A stretch of 64,000 nt of DNA from Streptomyces alboniger (lineage in GTDB: Bacteria > Actinomycetota > Actinomycetes > Streptomycetales > Streptomycetaceae). The notes below the pieces were generated by a model that was not told the DNA's origin, did no database searches, and worked only from the letters and a program-made list of their open reading frames with translations. Each line of letters opens with the position of its first letter. The stretch's first letter is position 1. The stretch covers positions 7,688,001-7,752,000 of the forward strand of contig NZ_CP023695.1 of the NCBI RefSeq assembly GCF_008704395.1, written 5' to 3'. Below, piece by piece: positions 46,073-57,100 of the stretch. The position numbers and the translations under genes are program-made.

Positions 46073-46418
46073 GCCCTCCGTCTGACCCCGTCTCACCGTT
46101 CGAAACAAACACGTACCCGTCCCAGGTCCTGATCGGGCGGCTGGGCAGGTACGGGCAGTTGACCTTGCGGTTGGTGGCCGGATCATTCGCTCGCCCCGAC
46201 CGCGTCGTCCCGCGTGAGCACCGGCCGCCACGCCCGCGGGATCTTCGGCGAACACACGTCGGACCACTGAGAACGCATCTGTGCGGCAGCAGGAAAAGAA
46301 CCCGAGCCCATCCGGGCCCGCCCGCGTCCGTCGGAATCCCCGTTGGCCTGAACCTCTCTGCCGATTCAAGCCATGGCGCACTAGACTCGGACCGAATTAT
46401 CAACGGGGGAGGCCGCAG
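46073..46418. other. 346-base divergent intergenic region
   Basis: No gene is seen. It holds an imperfect inverted repeat (CGTACC 46112-46117 and CCCAG 46121-46125 paired with CTGGG 46141-46145 and GGTACG 46148-46153). It also contains a TTGACC hexamer without a clear -10, and the GGGGGAGG ribosome-binding site (46405-46412) of the radical SAM gene. I find no copy of the Crp-type box here. Confidence 0.5.
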
Positions 46419-48356
46419 TTGTTGCGTGTCGCTTTAGTGAACATGCCATTCGCCGACTGGAATCGTCCGTCATTCGCCCTGGGGCAGTTGTCGACCCTTA
46501 TTCACCGGGAGTTCGACGACCGGGCGCGAGCGCACGTGTGCTATCTCAACCAGGACATGGCCGAGTTCTTCGGGATACGTCTGTACGAGGCCCTCTCCAT
46601 GAGTCACGATCACGTGGACACAGGGATCGGGGAGTGGCTGTTCCGGCACATCGCCTTTCCCGGTGAGGCCGACACCGCCGCCGAGTACTTTCAGCGCTAC
46701 TACCGGGGTGCCAGGTGGGCCGACTTCCGTGCGCAGATCCTGTCGGCGCGTGACGGACTGCGGGAGTTCTGCGAGGAACTGATCGACCGCTACCGGCTTG
46801 ACGAGGCAGACATCGTGGGGTTCAGCTCGATGTTCGCCCAGCATGTTCCGAGTATCGCCCTGGCGCGGCTGATCAAGGAGCGCAGCCCGCAGACGCTCGT
46901 CGTGCTCGGCGGGGCGAACTGCGAGGCACCCATGGGTTCGGTGATCGCCGAGCATGTGCCGACCGTCGACTTCGTCTTCTCCGGGCCCGCGCTGAACACC
47001 TTCGGTGAATTCGTGCAGTGTGTCCTCGACGAGGATCTGGAGCGTGCCGATACCGTTCCGGGAATCCTTTCCGAGCGGAACTGCCGAGATCCGCGCTTCC
47101 GCAAGGCCATCGGGGCGGAACGCGACATCGACGACTTCTTCCTGCCCGACTACGACAGTTTCTTCGAGGCACTGGACGGTCATCCGGAACTGCGGCGTAC
47201 GGGTACCAGCAAACCCATGCTGTTCTTCGAGACGTCCCGCGGCTGCTGGTGGGGACAGCGTTCGCACTGCACCTTCTGCGGGCTGAACGGCGAGAGCATG
47301 GCGTTTCGGGCCATGGCTCCGGACCTGGCAGTCCGGCAGTTCGAATGGCTCTTCGGCTTCGCGCCCGCCTACACGTCGCTCTTTTGCACGGACAATGTCA
47401 TGCCACGCAATTACTCGCGTGAGGTCTTTCCCCGGCTCGATCCGCCGCCGGGGGCCGAGATCTTCTACGAGGTGAAGCTCCCGCTGAGCCGCCAGGACCT
47501 GCGCGCCATGACGGACGCGGGCGTCACCGTCGTCCAGCCCGGCATCGAGGCGCTGGCCTCCTCGACGCTCAAACTGATGGGCAAGGGCACCACCGCGTTC
47601 CAGAACCTGCAGTTCCTCAAGAACTGCGAGGAGTTCGGGATCAAGCCCGAGTGGAACCTGCTGATCGGCTTCCCCGGCGAGGACCCGGCGGTCTACCGCA
47701 AGTACACCGAGGAGCTGCGCGACTTCGTCCACCTGGTGCCGCCGCACGGCGTGTACATGGTGCGCTTCGACCGCTTCAGCCCCTACTTCAAGCGGAGCGA
47801 CGAGTACGGGCTCGCCCTGAAGCCCGTGGACTACTACTCCCTCACGTATCCCTTCGACGAGTCGGCGCTGGCCGATCTCGCGTACTTCTTCGCCGACCAG
47901 AACCTGGCGCCGTACATGCTCGACGCGGTCGAGTGGCACGACGAGTTGAGCGGGCTGGTCACCCAGTGGCGTGCGGCCTGGTACGGGGAGGACGGAGCGG
48001 CCCGCCGCGAGCTGCGGCTGGTCGCCGATGACGACGGCCGGCTCACGGTCCGCGACTCCCGTTCCGGGGCTCTGCGGACGCACCCGGTCGACGCGGTGAC
48101 GGGCCGGCTGCTGCGGCGGCTGTCCTCTCCGGCCAAGCCCGAGCAACTGGCCCGGGACTGGCCGGAGGGGCCGGACGACCTGCGGCAACGCCTGGACACC
48201 CTCACCGAACAGCGTTTCCTCTTCGCGGAGAACGGCCGGGTGATGAGCCTGGTGCTGACCGGAGCGGACGGCGAGATCGAGGAACCCGCCCGGGAAGAGC
48301 CCGCAACGGTCGGCTCCCGGCGGCTGCTGCCGCTGCTGTCGGAAGCACCGCGATGA
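46419..48356 (+). CDS. Radical SAM enzyme of the RiPP-maturation C-methyltransferase type
   Basis: A 645-residue enzyme. It starts with VALVNMPFADWNRPSFALGQL and has an N-terminal B12-type domain (GFSSMFAQHVPSIALARLIKE, VVLGGANCEAPMG). The radical SAM core has the unusual cluster motif CWWGQRSHCTFCGLNG (Cys275, Cys283, Cys286; CX7CX2C), diagnostic of the family that methylates carbons in ribosomal peptides. A C-terminal ~100-residue domain follows. TTG 46419 is chosen as start from the GGGGGAGG site seven bases upstream. Codon 6 is TTA (46434-46436), implying bldA dependence. No RiPP precursor, protease or cyclodehydratase is nearby, and the gene is fused by ATGA overlap to a dioxygenase and NRPS genes. 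It probably methylates an NRPS precursor or product (inference). Confidence 0.85.
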   Translation: MLRVALVNMPFADWNRPSFALGQLSTLIHREFDDRARAHVCYLNQDMAEFFGIRLYEALSMSHDHVDTGIGEWLFRHIAFPGEADTAAEYFQRYYRGARWADFRAQILSARDGLREFCEELIDRYRLDEADIVGFSSMFAQHVPSIALARLIKERSPQTLVVLGGANCEAPMGSVIAEHVPTVDFVFSGPALNTFGEFVQCVLDEDLERADTVPGILSERNCRDPRFRKAIGAERDIDDFFLPDYDSFFEALDGHPELRRTGTSKPMLFFETSRGCWWGQRSHCTFCGLNGESMAFRAMAPDLAVRQFEWLFGFAPAYTSLFCTDNVMPRNYSREVFPRLDPPPGAEIFYEVKLPLSRQDLRAMTDAGVTVVQPGIEALASSTLKLMGKGTTAFQNLQFLKNCEEFGIKPEWNLLIGFPGEDPAVYRKYTEELRDFVHLVPPHGVYMVRFDRFSPYFKRSDEYGLALKPVDYYSLTYPFDESALADLAYFFADQNLAPYMLDAVEWHDELSGLVTQWRAAWYGEDGAARRELRLVADDDGRLTVRDSRSGALRTHPVDAVTGRLLRRLSSPAKPEQLARDWPEGPDDLRQRLDTLTEQRFLFAENGRVMSLVLTGADGEIEEPAREEPATVGSRRLLPLLSEAPR

Positions 48357-49297
48357 CGGACGAGACCAGCCCGATGCTCCCGCTGGTCGTCGAGGGGCAC
48401 GGCGAGTCGGCCGTGGAACGGCTGCCCGCCCGACGGGACGAACTCCGGACCGCGCTGCGCGAACGCGGTGCGCTGCTGCTGCGCGGCTTTGACGTCCAAG
48501 GCGCCGACGGCTTCGCGGACATCGTCCGCATGCTCTCCGGCGAGCCGCTGCCGTACACCGAGCGTTCCTCCCCCCGGAGCGTGATCAAGGGAAACGTCTA
48601 CACGTCCACCGACTATCCGCCCGGCGAAGAGATCTTCCTGCACAACGAGAACTCGTACCAGGCGAGTTGGCCGCTGACCCTCTACTTCCACTGTGTGCGC
48701 CCGCCGCTGAGCCGGGGCGCCACCCCGCTGGCCGACACCAGGCGGGTGCTGGCCGCCATCGACGACGAGGTGCGCCAGGAGTTCGCCCGGCGCGGCTGGA
48801 CGGTCGTACGCAACTACGGCGACCTGGTCGGCCTGCCGTGGCAGGAGGCGTTCGCCACCGAGGATCGCGCGGAGGTCGAGCGGTACTGCCGGGAGCGGGG
48901 CATCGAGGCGCAGTGGCTGCCCGGCGGCGGGCTCCGCACCCGGGCGGCACGGGAGGCCGTGCACCGGCATCCGGTGACCGGCGAGCCGGTGTGGTTCAAC
49001 CACGCGACGATCTTCCACGCCACCACGCTGCCGGCGTCGGTGCGGATCGGGCTGCTGGAGATGCTGGGCGAGGAGAACCTCCCCAGCCAGACCTACTACG
49101 GCGACGGCGGACCGATCCCGGACGCCGTCATGGACCATCTCCGGGCCTGCTACCGAGCCGCGGCGACCCGCTTCGACTACCGTGCGGACGACGTCCTGGT
49201 GATCGACAACATGCTGGTCTCGCACGGCCGCGAGCCGTTCACGGGGCCCCGCCGGATCGCGGTCGCCATGGCGGAGCCGTACACCCCCCACCGCTAG
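48353..49297 (+). CDS. TauD/SyrP-like Fe(II)/2-oxoglutarate dioxygenase
   Basis: A 314-residue non-heme iron oxygenase. The metal triad is HNENS (His and Glu, ~95) and the distal His in MLVSHGREPF (~289), with the 2-oxoglutarate-binding Arg in GPRRIAVAM. It is of the SyrP-like type that beta-hydroxylates carrier-bound amino acids, often Asp/Asn. It overlaps the radical SAM gene by four bases. The NRPS at 54169 carries a second domain of this family fused at its C-terminus, so two hydroxylations or one active and one accessory enzyme are possible. Asn-type pockets in the downstream NRPSs fit an Asn substrate (inference). Confidence 0.92.
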   Translation: MTDETSPMLPLVVEGHGESAVERLPARRDELRTALRERGALLLRGFDVQGADGFADIVRMLSGEPLPYTERSSPRSVIKGNVYTSTDYPPGEEIFLHNENSYQASWPLTLYFHCVRPPLSRGATPLADTRRVLAAIDDEVRQEFARRGWTVVRNYGDLVGLPWQEAFATEDRAEVERYCRERGIEAQWLPGGGLRTRAAREAVHRHPVTGEPVWFNHATIFHATTLPASVRIGLLEMLGEENLPSQTYYGDGGPIPDAVMDHLRACYRAAATRFDYRADDVLVIDNMLVSHGREPFTGPRRIAVAMAEPYTPHR

Positions 49298-49319
49298 CCC
49301 CAGGACGGAAGACCCTCGT

Positions 49320-50639
49320 ATGTTCGCGCGTTCGCTCCGGTCCAACCGGGACTTCTCCGTCTTCTGGGCGGTCCAGGCGCTGTCCGAGGTCGGCAACGCG
49401 TTCTCGCTGGTGGCGCTTCCGCTGCTGGTGCTGCACACCACCGGGTCGGCGGCACAGATGGGGCTGCTCACGGCCGTCGCGGGCGCCACCGCGCTGCTCA
49501 CCGGTCTGGTGGGCGGCTCCTGGGCCGACCGCTTCGACCGGCGGCGGCTGCTGATGCTGTGCGACGCCGCCCGGCTGGTCCTGTACGGCGCGATCCCGGT
49601 CTGCTGGGCCCTGAACCCGCAGATCTGGCTGCTGTACGTGGTCATGGCGCTGGCGTCGGTCTTCGAGACGTTGTTCCGGATCACTTATGTCACCGCTGTG
49701 CCGAACCTCGTCGACAAGGAGCAGATCGTCGCGGCGAACGGCCGGCTGGAGGCGACCAACGCGATCGCCTACATCGCGGGCCCGGCGCTGGCCGGTGTGG
49801 TGGCCGGATTGTTCGGGCCCACGGCCGCGGTCGCCATCAACGCGGGCAGCTTCGGGATCTCTCTCGTGGGCTTGGCCTTCATCAGGCTCAGGCCCAGCGT
49901 GCGCTCGCCGGGCGACGAGGCGGAGAACACCGCGGCCTGGGCCCAGGACCTGCGCTCCGGGTTCCTGGTCGGCGCCGCGTTCCTGTGGCGCACGCCGGTG
50001 CTGAGGGCCCTCACCATGCTGCTGACCGTCACCACCTTCCTCAGCCTGGGCATGACCGACGTCTTCATCTACCACCTGCGGCACGGCCTCGGGCAGGACG
50101 AGCGCACGGTGGGCTACGTCCTCGCGCTGGCCGGGCTCGGCACCTGCGTGGCCGCCGCCGCGACCGCATGGCTGCGCCGCTCCTGGGGGTTCGGCCCCTG
50201 CTGGCTCGGCGCGATGAGCCTGTGCTCGGTGTCGGTGCTGGTGCTGGGCGTCACCGGGCAGGTGCCTGTGGCGGCCCTGACGATCTGTCTCTACTCCTTC
50301 GGCATGGCACTGGCGGGCGTCTGCTCGATGTCCCTGCGGCAGCAGGTCACGCCGGACCATCTGCTCGGCCGGGTCACCTCCGCGTTCTGGACGATCCACG
50401 GCAGCCTCGCGCCCCTCGGCGCGGCTCTGCTCACCGCCCTGGTCGGCCGGCTCGGGACAGGCGGGCCGCTGACCGCGGTGGCGGTGGTCTTCCTGGCCGT
50501 GGTGGTGGCCGCCGCCTTCACTCCCATTCGACAGCGCCGGCCGGAGCAGACCGCCTTACCGCTCCCGCCCACACAGCCCGCTGACGCGCCGCTACCACGA
50601 GAGGAGAGTCACGGGGATGACGCCGAAGCCCGACGATGA
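49320..50639 (+). CDS. MFS exporter, DHA3 type (second copy)
   Basis: A 439-residue membrane transporter of the same type as the one at 37110. It shows FWAVQALSEVGNAFSLVALPLLVLHTTGS, GGSWADRFDRRRLLM and VTAVPNLVDKEQIVAANGRLEATN. A hydrophilic C-terminal tail follows the last helix. It lies 22 bases after the dioxygenase gene and its stop overlaps an ATG that could start the next NRPS. Codon 413 is TTA (50556-50558). Two related exporters in one locus suggest two products, importer/exporter specialisation, or a merged cluster. Confidence 0.92.
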   Translation: MFARSLRSNRDFSVFWAVQALSEVGNAFSLVALPLLVLHTTGSAAQMGLLTAVAGATALLTGLVGGSWADRFDRRRLLMLCDAARLVLYGAIPVCWALNPQIWLLYVVMALASVFETLFRITYVTAVPNLVDKEQIVAANGRLEATNAIAYIAGPALAGVVAGLFGPTAAVAINAGSFGISLVGLAFIRLRPSVRSPGDEAENTAAWAQDLRSGFLVGAAFLWRTPVLRALTMLLTVTTFLSLGMTDVFIYHLRHGLGQDERTVGYVLALAGLGTCVAAAATAWLRRSWGFGPCWLGAMSLCSVSVLVLGVTGQVPVAALTICLYSFGMALAGVCSMSLRQQVTPDHLLGRVTSAFWTIHGSLAPLGAALLTALVGRLGTGGPLTAVAVVFLAVVVAAAFTPIRQRRPEQTALPLPPTQPADAPLPREESHGDDAEARR

Positions 50640-50773
50640 CAGCCGCCAATACACGACTGGCGGACAGGACGGACGGAACGGATAGGACACACCGGTGGGG
50701 AGGGCGCCGACCGGGCGGGCCGACTACCGGTCCGCCACCGCGCCCGCCGTACCGCGAACCAGGGAAGGCCATC

Positions 50774-53700
50774 GTGCACGACGACCTGGAAAAACGACCG
50801 ACGCCCCGCTCGGCGGGGGCGCCCCGGCTGCCGCTCTCCCACAGCCGGAAAAGACTGTGGTACCTGGACCGGATCGCCGTCGCCGCCCCGGTCCACCACG
50901 TGTCCGCCGCCACTCTCATCGAGGGCCCGCTGGACGCCGGACGACTGGCGTCCGCCCTGCGGGACCCCGTCTCCCGCCACGAGCTGCTCCGCAGTACCTT
51001 CGACGACCGCGGGGACGGGCCACTCCGCACCGTCCGTGCGACGGCCGAGGTGCCGCTGCGGCGACTGGACCTCACGGGAGGATCCGCGTCGGGGACGGAC
51101 GCCCGGGGCGTATCCGAGCCCGAGGCGGAACTGCGCCGCGTACTGGCCGAGGAGAGCGCCGGGCCCTTCGCCCTCGACCGCGGGCCCGCGCTGCGCGCCA
51201 CCCTGGTGCGCACCGGCGAGGAGCGGCACGTGCTGCTGCTCACCGCGCACCGCATCATCGCCGACCGGGCCTCCCTCACTGTGCTGGAGCATGAATTGGC
51301 CTGCTCCTACGCGGCATTGGGCGGGAGCCCGGTGCAGGACCTGCTCCCGCTCCCGCTCCCGCACGCGGACCGGCCGAGCCTGGACCGGCCGGCCCCGGAC
51401 TGGGAGCGGGAAACCCGGGACGAGGAGGTGGCGTACTGGAAACGGAAGTTGGCGGATCTTCCCCCGCTCGACCTGCCGCTCGACCGGACCCGGCCGAGGA
51501 CACCGACCGGCCGTGCGACGGGCCGAGGGCTGCTCCTCGACACCCGATGTGCCGAGGCCCTGCGACAGCTCGCCCGCGAGGAAGGCGTATCGGCGTGGAC
51601 GGTGTCGGCGGCCGCCTTCGCCGTGCTGCTGGCGCGCTGGACGGGTCGGCACGACGTGGTGTTCGGCACGCCCCTGGACCGCCGTCCGCCCACGTCCGCG
51701 CGGACGGCATTCGGGCCTTACGAGGATCTGCTTCCGTTGCGGGTCGATCTGACGGGCCGTCCCTCCTTACGGGAAGCGGTGCGTCGCGTCGCACACACCC
51801 GGGACGAGGCGGAGCGGCACGCCGGCGTCGCCTTCGGGCAGCTCGTTCAACTCTGCGAGCAGGAGCGGGACGTGAGCCGCCACCCGCTCTGTCAGGCGGT
51901 CTTCGCCGTGACGGGGGAGCGGCGTACGGGCTTCACCGCGGCGGGGCTCACCACGTCCCAGCTCACCCTGGACGACGCGACCGTCCCCTACGACCTCCGG
52001 TGCACGGTGACTGATGACGGTGACGATGGCGACGGGCGGGGCGGTCTCGGGGCCGAGCTGCGCCTCGCGTCCGACCTGTGGGTGCCGGAGTCGGCCGACC
52101 GCGTGGCGAGCGCCTTCCGCGCCCTGCTCACCGCCCTCGCCGAGACCCCCGACCGGCGGATCGCGGAGATTCCACTGCTGTCGCCCGAGGACCGGGTCCG
52201 GCTCGACGCCTGGAACGCCACCGACCGTCCCCTGCCCGAACCGGCCACGGTGGACGGCCTGTTCCTCGCCTGCGCGGAACGCGCCCCGCAAGCTCTCGCC
52301 CTCACCGACCGCACCGGATCCTGGACGTACGCGCAGCTGCGGGGGCGGGCCGACCGTGTCGCACGGAACCTGATCGCGGGCGGCGTCACCCCGGACTCCG
52401 TCGTCGCCCTGCACATGCGACGCTCCGCCGGCCTGGTCACAGGCATGCTCGGCGTGCTCCTGGCCGGCGGCGCCCCCCTCGTCCTCGACCCCGGCCACCC
52501 CGAGGAACGACTGCGGTCCATGGCCGACGACGCCGACATCTCGGCCGTCCTCAGCCGCGCCGAACCCCCCGCCTGGCTGCACGGCCTGGGCGTACCGGTA
52601 CTGCGGCTCACCGACGCGGAACACGACAGGCCTGTGGCCCAAGGCCGGGAACCGGAACACGTCAGGCCCTGCCCCGTCGGCCCGCCTCCGCGGTCCCGTT
52701 CCCACCCCCTCGGCCTGGCCGCGGTGGTGCACACCTCCGGGTCGACCGGGCGGCCCAAGGCTGTCGGGATACCCCATCGGGCCGTCGTGCGGCTGATCAC
52801 CGCGACCGACTACGTGTCCATCGGCCCCGGCGACGTACTCCTGCACCTGGGTGACCCGGCCTTCGACATCACCGCCTTCGAGGTGTGGGGTGCGCTGTGC
52901 AACGGCGCCCGAGTGGACGTGCTCCCCGGCGACGAACCCCTCGGACCCGACGAGGTGCTCACCGCACTGCGCGAACTGCGGCCGACGATCGTCGCCCTCA
53001 CCGGCACTCTCTTCAACCGGGTGGCCGACATCGATCCGAGGGCCTTCGGCGGGCTGCGCCACCTGTTCGTCGTCGGAGAGGTGATGGACCCCCGCCGCAC
53101 CCGCGCGGTGCTGCACGGCGGCGCGCCGCCCGAGCGCCTGCACAACGGGTACGGCCCGAGCGAGAACGCGACGTTCTCCACGACCCACCTGGTGGACCGG
53201 CTGCCCGAGGACGCCCCGAGCGTGCCCATCGGCTCCGCGCTCACCAACACCACGCTGCACGTGCTGGACCAGGAGCTGGGCCCCGTGCCGATCGGGGTGA
53301 CCGGCGAGTTGTACGTCGGTGGTATTGGGGTCGCCCGGGGTTACCTGGGCCGCCCGGGCCGCACTGCCGAGCGCTTCCTGCCGGATCCGTTCGCCTCCCG
53401 GCCAGGGGCGCTGATGTACCGCACCGGAGACCTGGTGCGAAGGCTGCCGGACGGTGCGTTGGACTTCCTCGGCCGGGCCGACCAGCAGGTGAAGATCCGT
53501 GGCTACCGCATCGAGCCGGGAGAGGTCGAGGCGGCGCTGCTGGACCGCGACGACGTGCGCGAATGCGTCGTACGGGCGGTCGACGTCGCAGGGGACCGGC
53601 GGCTCGTCGCCTACGTCGTCCCCGGGCCGGGGCGCCGACCGTCCCCGCCGGAGCTGCTGGGCGGGCTGCGCGACCGGCTGCCGTCGCACATGGTGCCCGG

Positions 53701-54172
53701 CCATGTCGTCATGCTCGACGAACTGCCCACGACACCCAGCGGGAAGATCGACGGACGGGCGCTGCCCGGCATCGCCGAGGGCGCGGGCAACCCGCCGGGC
53801 ACCGACACCGTGCCGCCTAGGACGGCGACGGAGCGTGCCCTGTGGGAGATCTGGGCGGATGCTCTGCGCGTGCGGTCCTTCGGGGTGCACGACAGCTTCT
53901 TCCTCATCGGCGGTCACTCGCTGCTGGCCTCGGTGGTGCGCACCTCGGTCCGCGCACGACTCGGGGTGACCCTGCCGTTGCGCACCCTGTTCGACGTGCC
54001 GACCCTGGCCGGCCTCGCCGTCGAGGTCGAGCGGGCCGCCGACGAGGCGGCGGCCGCAGCGGTGTCCGCGCGAGCGGATGACGGCTCGGAACAACTCGAC
54101 GGCCTGGTGGCCGAATTGGAGCGGCTCGCCGAGTCCCGGCGCGCCGAGGAACGAGCGGGGGGATCCGCATGA
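50774..54172 (+). CDS. NRPS: C(degenerate) - A - PCP
   Basis: A single-module NRPS of 1132 residues from GTG 50774, which has an AGGGAAGG site. ATG 50636, overlapping the exporter stop, would add 46 low-complexity residues. C (about 15-430) has [10 protein letters not shown] (~158): catalytic His replaced by Arg, final Gly lost. A (about 480-980) has [21 protein letters not shown] and [12 protein letters not shown]. The pocket D-I-F-A-F-V-G-T-F-K is unlike common codes, so I leave it unassigned. PCP has [11 protein letters not shown] (~1047). Codon 332 is TTA (51767-51769). It overlaps the next NRPS gene by four bases. With a dead C domain it may act as a loading module. Confidence 0.9.
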   Translation: MHDDLEKRPTPRSAGAPRLPLSHSRKRLWYLDRIAVAAPVHHVSAATLIEGPLDAGRLASALRDPVSRHELLRSTFDDRGDGPLRTVRATAEVPLRRLDLTGGSASGTDARGVSEPEAELRRVLAEESAGPFALDRGPALRATLVRTGEERHVLLLTAHRIIADRASLTVLEHELACSYAALGGSPVQDLLPLPLPHADRPSLDRPAPDWERETRDEEVAYWKRKLADLPPLDLPLDRTRPRTPTGRATGRGLLLDTRCAEALRQLAREEGVSAWTVSAAAFAVLLARWTGRHDVVFGTPLDRRPPTSARTAFGPYEDLLPLRVDLTGRPSLREAVRRVAHTRDEAERHAGVAFGQLVQLCEQERDVSRHPLCQAVFAVTGERRTGFTAAGLTTSQLTLDDATVPYDLRCTVTDDGDDGDGRGGLGAELRLASDLWVPESADRVASAFRALLTALAETPDRRIAEIPLLSPEDRVRLDAWNATDRPLPEPATVDGLFLACAERAPQALALTDRTGSWTYAQLRGRADRVARNLIAGGVTPDSVVALHMRRSAGLVTGMLGVLLAGGAPLVLDPGHPEERLRSMADDADISAVLSRAEPPAWLHGLGVPVLRLTDAEHDRPVAQGREPEHVRPCPVGPPPRSRSHPLGLAAVVHTSGSTGRPKAVGIPHRAVVRLITATDYVSIGPGDVLLHLGDPAFDITAFEVWGALCNGARVDVLPGDEPLGPDEVLTALRELRPTIVALTGTLFNRVADIDPRAFGGLRHLFVVGEVMDPRRTRAVLHGGAPPERLHNGYGPSENATFSTTHLVDRLPEDAPSVPIGSALTNTTLHVLDQELGPVPIGVTGELYVGGIGVARGYLGRPGRTAERFLPDPFASRPGALMYRTGDLVRRLPDGALDFLGRADQQVKIRGYRIEPGEVEAALLDRDDVRECVVRAVDVAGDRRLVAYVVPGPGRRPSPPELLGGLRDRLPSHMVPGHVVMLDELPTTPSGKIDGRALPGIAEGAGNPPGTDTVPPRTATERALWEIWADALRVRSFGVHDSFFLIGGHSLLASVVRTSVRARLGVTLPLRTLFDVPTLAGLAVEVERAADEAAAAAVSARADDGSEQLDGLVAELERLAESRRAEERAGGSA

Positions 54173-57100
54173 CGCGCACCACCGAGACGGCCGACGCGAT
54201 CGACGCGGACCTGCGGGGCAGGATCGAACGCCTCCCCGCCGGGCAGCGGGCCCTGCTGCGCCAGCGCCTGTGGGAGCGGGGCGCCCCGACCGGACTGCCC
54301 GCCCTGGACGACGACGGGGAGGCCCCCGCGTCCTTCACCCAGCGCCGGATGGCGTTCCTGTCCGGGCTGGATCCGGACAGCCCGGCCTACCACAGCCCCG
54401 TCGTGCACCGCCTCACCGGACCGCTGGACGACACCGCCCTCGAAGCCGCCCTCAACGACCTGCTGCGCCACCACGCCGTCCTGCGCACGGTCCTTCCGGT
54501 CCGGGACGGCCGTACCGTGCAGCGGGTCCTGCCGCACCGGCATCGCGCGCTGCCCGTCGTCGACCTGTCCGCGCTTCCCGTGCACGACCGGCGGTCGGAG
54601 GCCGAGCAACTCGCGCGGGCGGACGCCGAGGAGCGGTTCGACCTGGCCGAGGGGCCGCTGCTGCGGTTCCGGCTGCTCCGCCTCGCCACCGACGACGCGG
54701 TGCTGGTGCTCACCTTCCACCACGCGGTCATCGACGGCTGGTCAGTGGACGTCTTCCTGAGCCACCTGGGCACCGCGTACGGGGCGCGCCTGGACGGGCA
54801 GGCGCCCGAACTGCCCGCCCACACGGTGGAGTACGCCGAGTACGCCCACTGGCAGCACGAGTGGGCCGAAGGCGCCGAGGCCGCCGCCCAGTTGGACTAC
54901 TGGGAACGTCGACTGGCCGGAGCCCCGGACCCGATGCCACTGCCGGCCGACCGCCCCCGGCCCGAGCACCCCGAGGGGCGCGCCGAGTCCACGGTGTTCA
55001 CCGTTCCCGCACCGGTGACCGAAGAGTTGCGCAAGATCTCCGCGCGCACCGGCGGCACCCTGTTCATGGTGCTGCTCGCGGCGTTCCAGATCGTGCTCGC
55101 CCGCTACGGCGGCCACGACGACGTGGTGGTCGGCACCCCCGTCGCCAACCGGCGCTACCGCGGCTTCCACGATCTGGTCGGCTTCTTCGCCAACTCGGTC
55201 CCGCTGCGCTCACGGGTCGCACCGGAGGCGTCCTTCGAGGACTTCCTCGCCGAGGTCCGTACGACGTGCCTGGAGGCGTACGAGAACCAGGACGTGCCCC
55301 TCGACCTGGTCGCCCGGCGGCTGCACCCGGAGCGCAGCCCCGGCAGGAACCCGATCTACCAGGTCAACTTCACCCTGCACAACACGCCACCGCGTCCGGT
55401 TCGCACCCTGCCGGGCGGGATCGGTCTCATCCCACTGGACCACCTGGACCACGACGCCGCCCGCTTCGACCTCGACCTGAACGTCTGGGAGACCGACACC
55501 GGACTGGAGGGCCGGCTCATCCACGCCACGGACCTGTTCGACACGGCGACCGGCGAACGGCTCGCCCGATCGCTGGGTGTCCTGCTCGACGCCGTGGCCG
55601 CCACCCCTGACACACGGATCGGCGAGCTGCCGCTGCTGACGGCCTCGGAGCGCGAGCAGATCCTGCGCGAGGGCCATGGCGTGGCCGCCGACCGCCCCCA
55701 GGACACGCGCGTGGACCGGCTCATCGCCGAGCGGGCACGCACCACCCCCGACGCGGTGGCCGTGTCGGCGCCGGGCCGCACCGACCTGACCTTCCGAGAC
55801 CTCGACCACCGTGCCAACGGCCTCGCCCACCGGCTGCGCGGCCTCGGCGCCGGTCCCGGCCGTGTGGTCGCGGTGCTGCTGCCCCGCACGCCCGAGGCGC
55901 TGGTCGTGCTGCTCGCCGTGCTGAAGAGCGGCGCCGCGTACGTGGCGCTCGACCCGGCCTATCCGAAGGCCCGGCGCGATCACATGCTGCACGACAGCGG
56001 GGCCGTCCTGCTGGTCACCGACGCACGACCGCGGGACCCGGCGGTCCTTGCCGTCCCGGACATCCCGACCGTCGTGGTGAACCCGGACAAGGTGGCCGAG
56101 GAGGCGACCGGGGCCCCGCCGGAAGGTGACGGCGGGCCCGACGACCTGATGTACCTGATGTACACCTCCGGCTCGACCGGCGGGCCCAAGGGCGCCATGC
56201 TCTCCCACCGCCAGGTCGCCAACTACCTGCTGTGGGCGGTGGAGACGTACCTGCCGCCCGAGGTGGACGGCGCCGTCCCCGTGCACTCCTCGCTCTCCTT
56301 CGATCTGACCGTGACGAGCCTCTTCGCCCCCCTGCTGGCCGGCCGGCGCCTGCTGCTCGCCGACGACTCCGGCACACCCGGCGAGGCCCTGCGCGCCTCG
56401 GCCGAGGCGGACACCGGCCTCGCCTTCGTCAAGCTCACTCCTTCGCACCTGCGGATGCTCGAGGGCTCCACGGCGCCCGCCCGTGCCGGAGCGTGGACCC
56501 GCACCCTGGTCGTCGGCGGTGAGGAGCTGCACGAGGAGCAGCTCGCGGCCTGGCGCACGGGCACCGGAGCGCCCCGGATCGTCAACGAGTACGGCCCGAC
56601 GGAGACCGCCGTGGCCTGCGCCGCGTACGACAGCGCGCACCCGGTCGGCGGCTTCGGCCGCGTGCCGATCGGCAGGCCCGTGCACCACGCGCGGCTGTAC
56701 GTGCTCGACGAGGCGATGAACCCGGTGCCACCGGGAGCGCCCGGAGAGCTGTACGTCGGCGGGGCGGGCGTCTGCCACGGCTACTGGAACCGCCCCGGCC
56801 TGACGGCGGAGCGCTTCGTCCCCGACCCCTTCGGCGCCGAGCCGGGCGGACGCCTGTACCGGACCGGTGACCGGGTGCGCCGGACGGCCGCCGGAGACCT
56901 CGAATACCTGGGCCGCCTCGACGACCAGGTGAAGATACGCGGTCACCGGGTCGAACCGAGGGAAGTGGCCGCCGAGCTGACCCGGGACCCGGCGGTCCGG
57001 GAGGCCGCCGTGATCGTGCACGGCCCCACCTCCGAGTCCCGGCAGCTGGTCGCCTTCGTCAGCCCCGACACCGGCGTCGGCGCACCGGCGGACGCGGCGG

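Noticed and set aside
46419..48356. Reading the radical SAM gene as evidence of a RiPP cluster
   Set aside because: No precursor peptide, protease, cyclodehydratase or lanthionine enzyme is visible nearby; the operon context is NRPS.
50636..50773. N-terminal extension of the NRPS at 50774 from an ATG overlapping the exporter stop
   Set aside because: The extra 46 residues are low-complexity; the GTG at 50774 has a better ribosome-binding site. The ATGA overlap keeps it possible.
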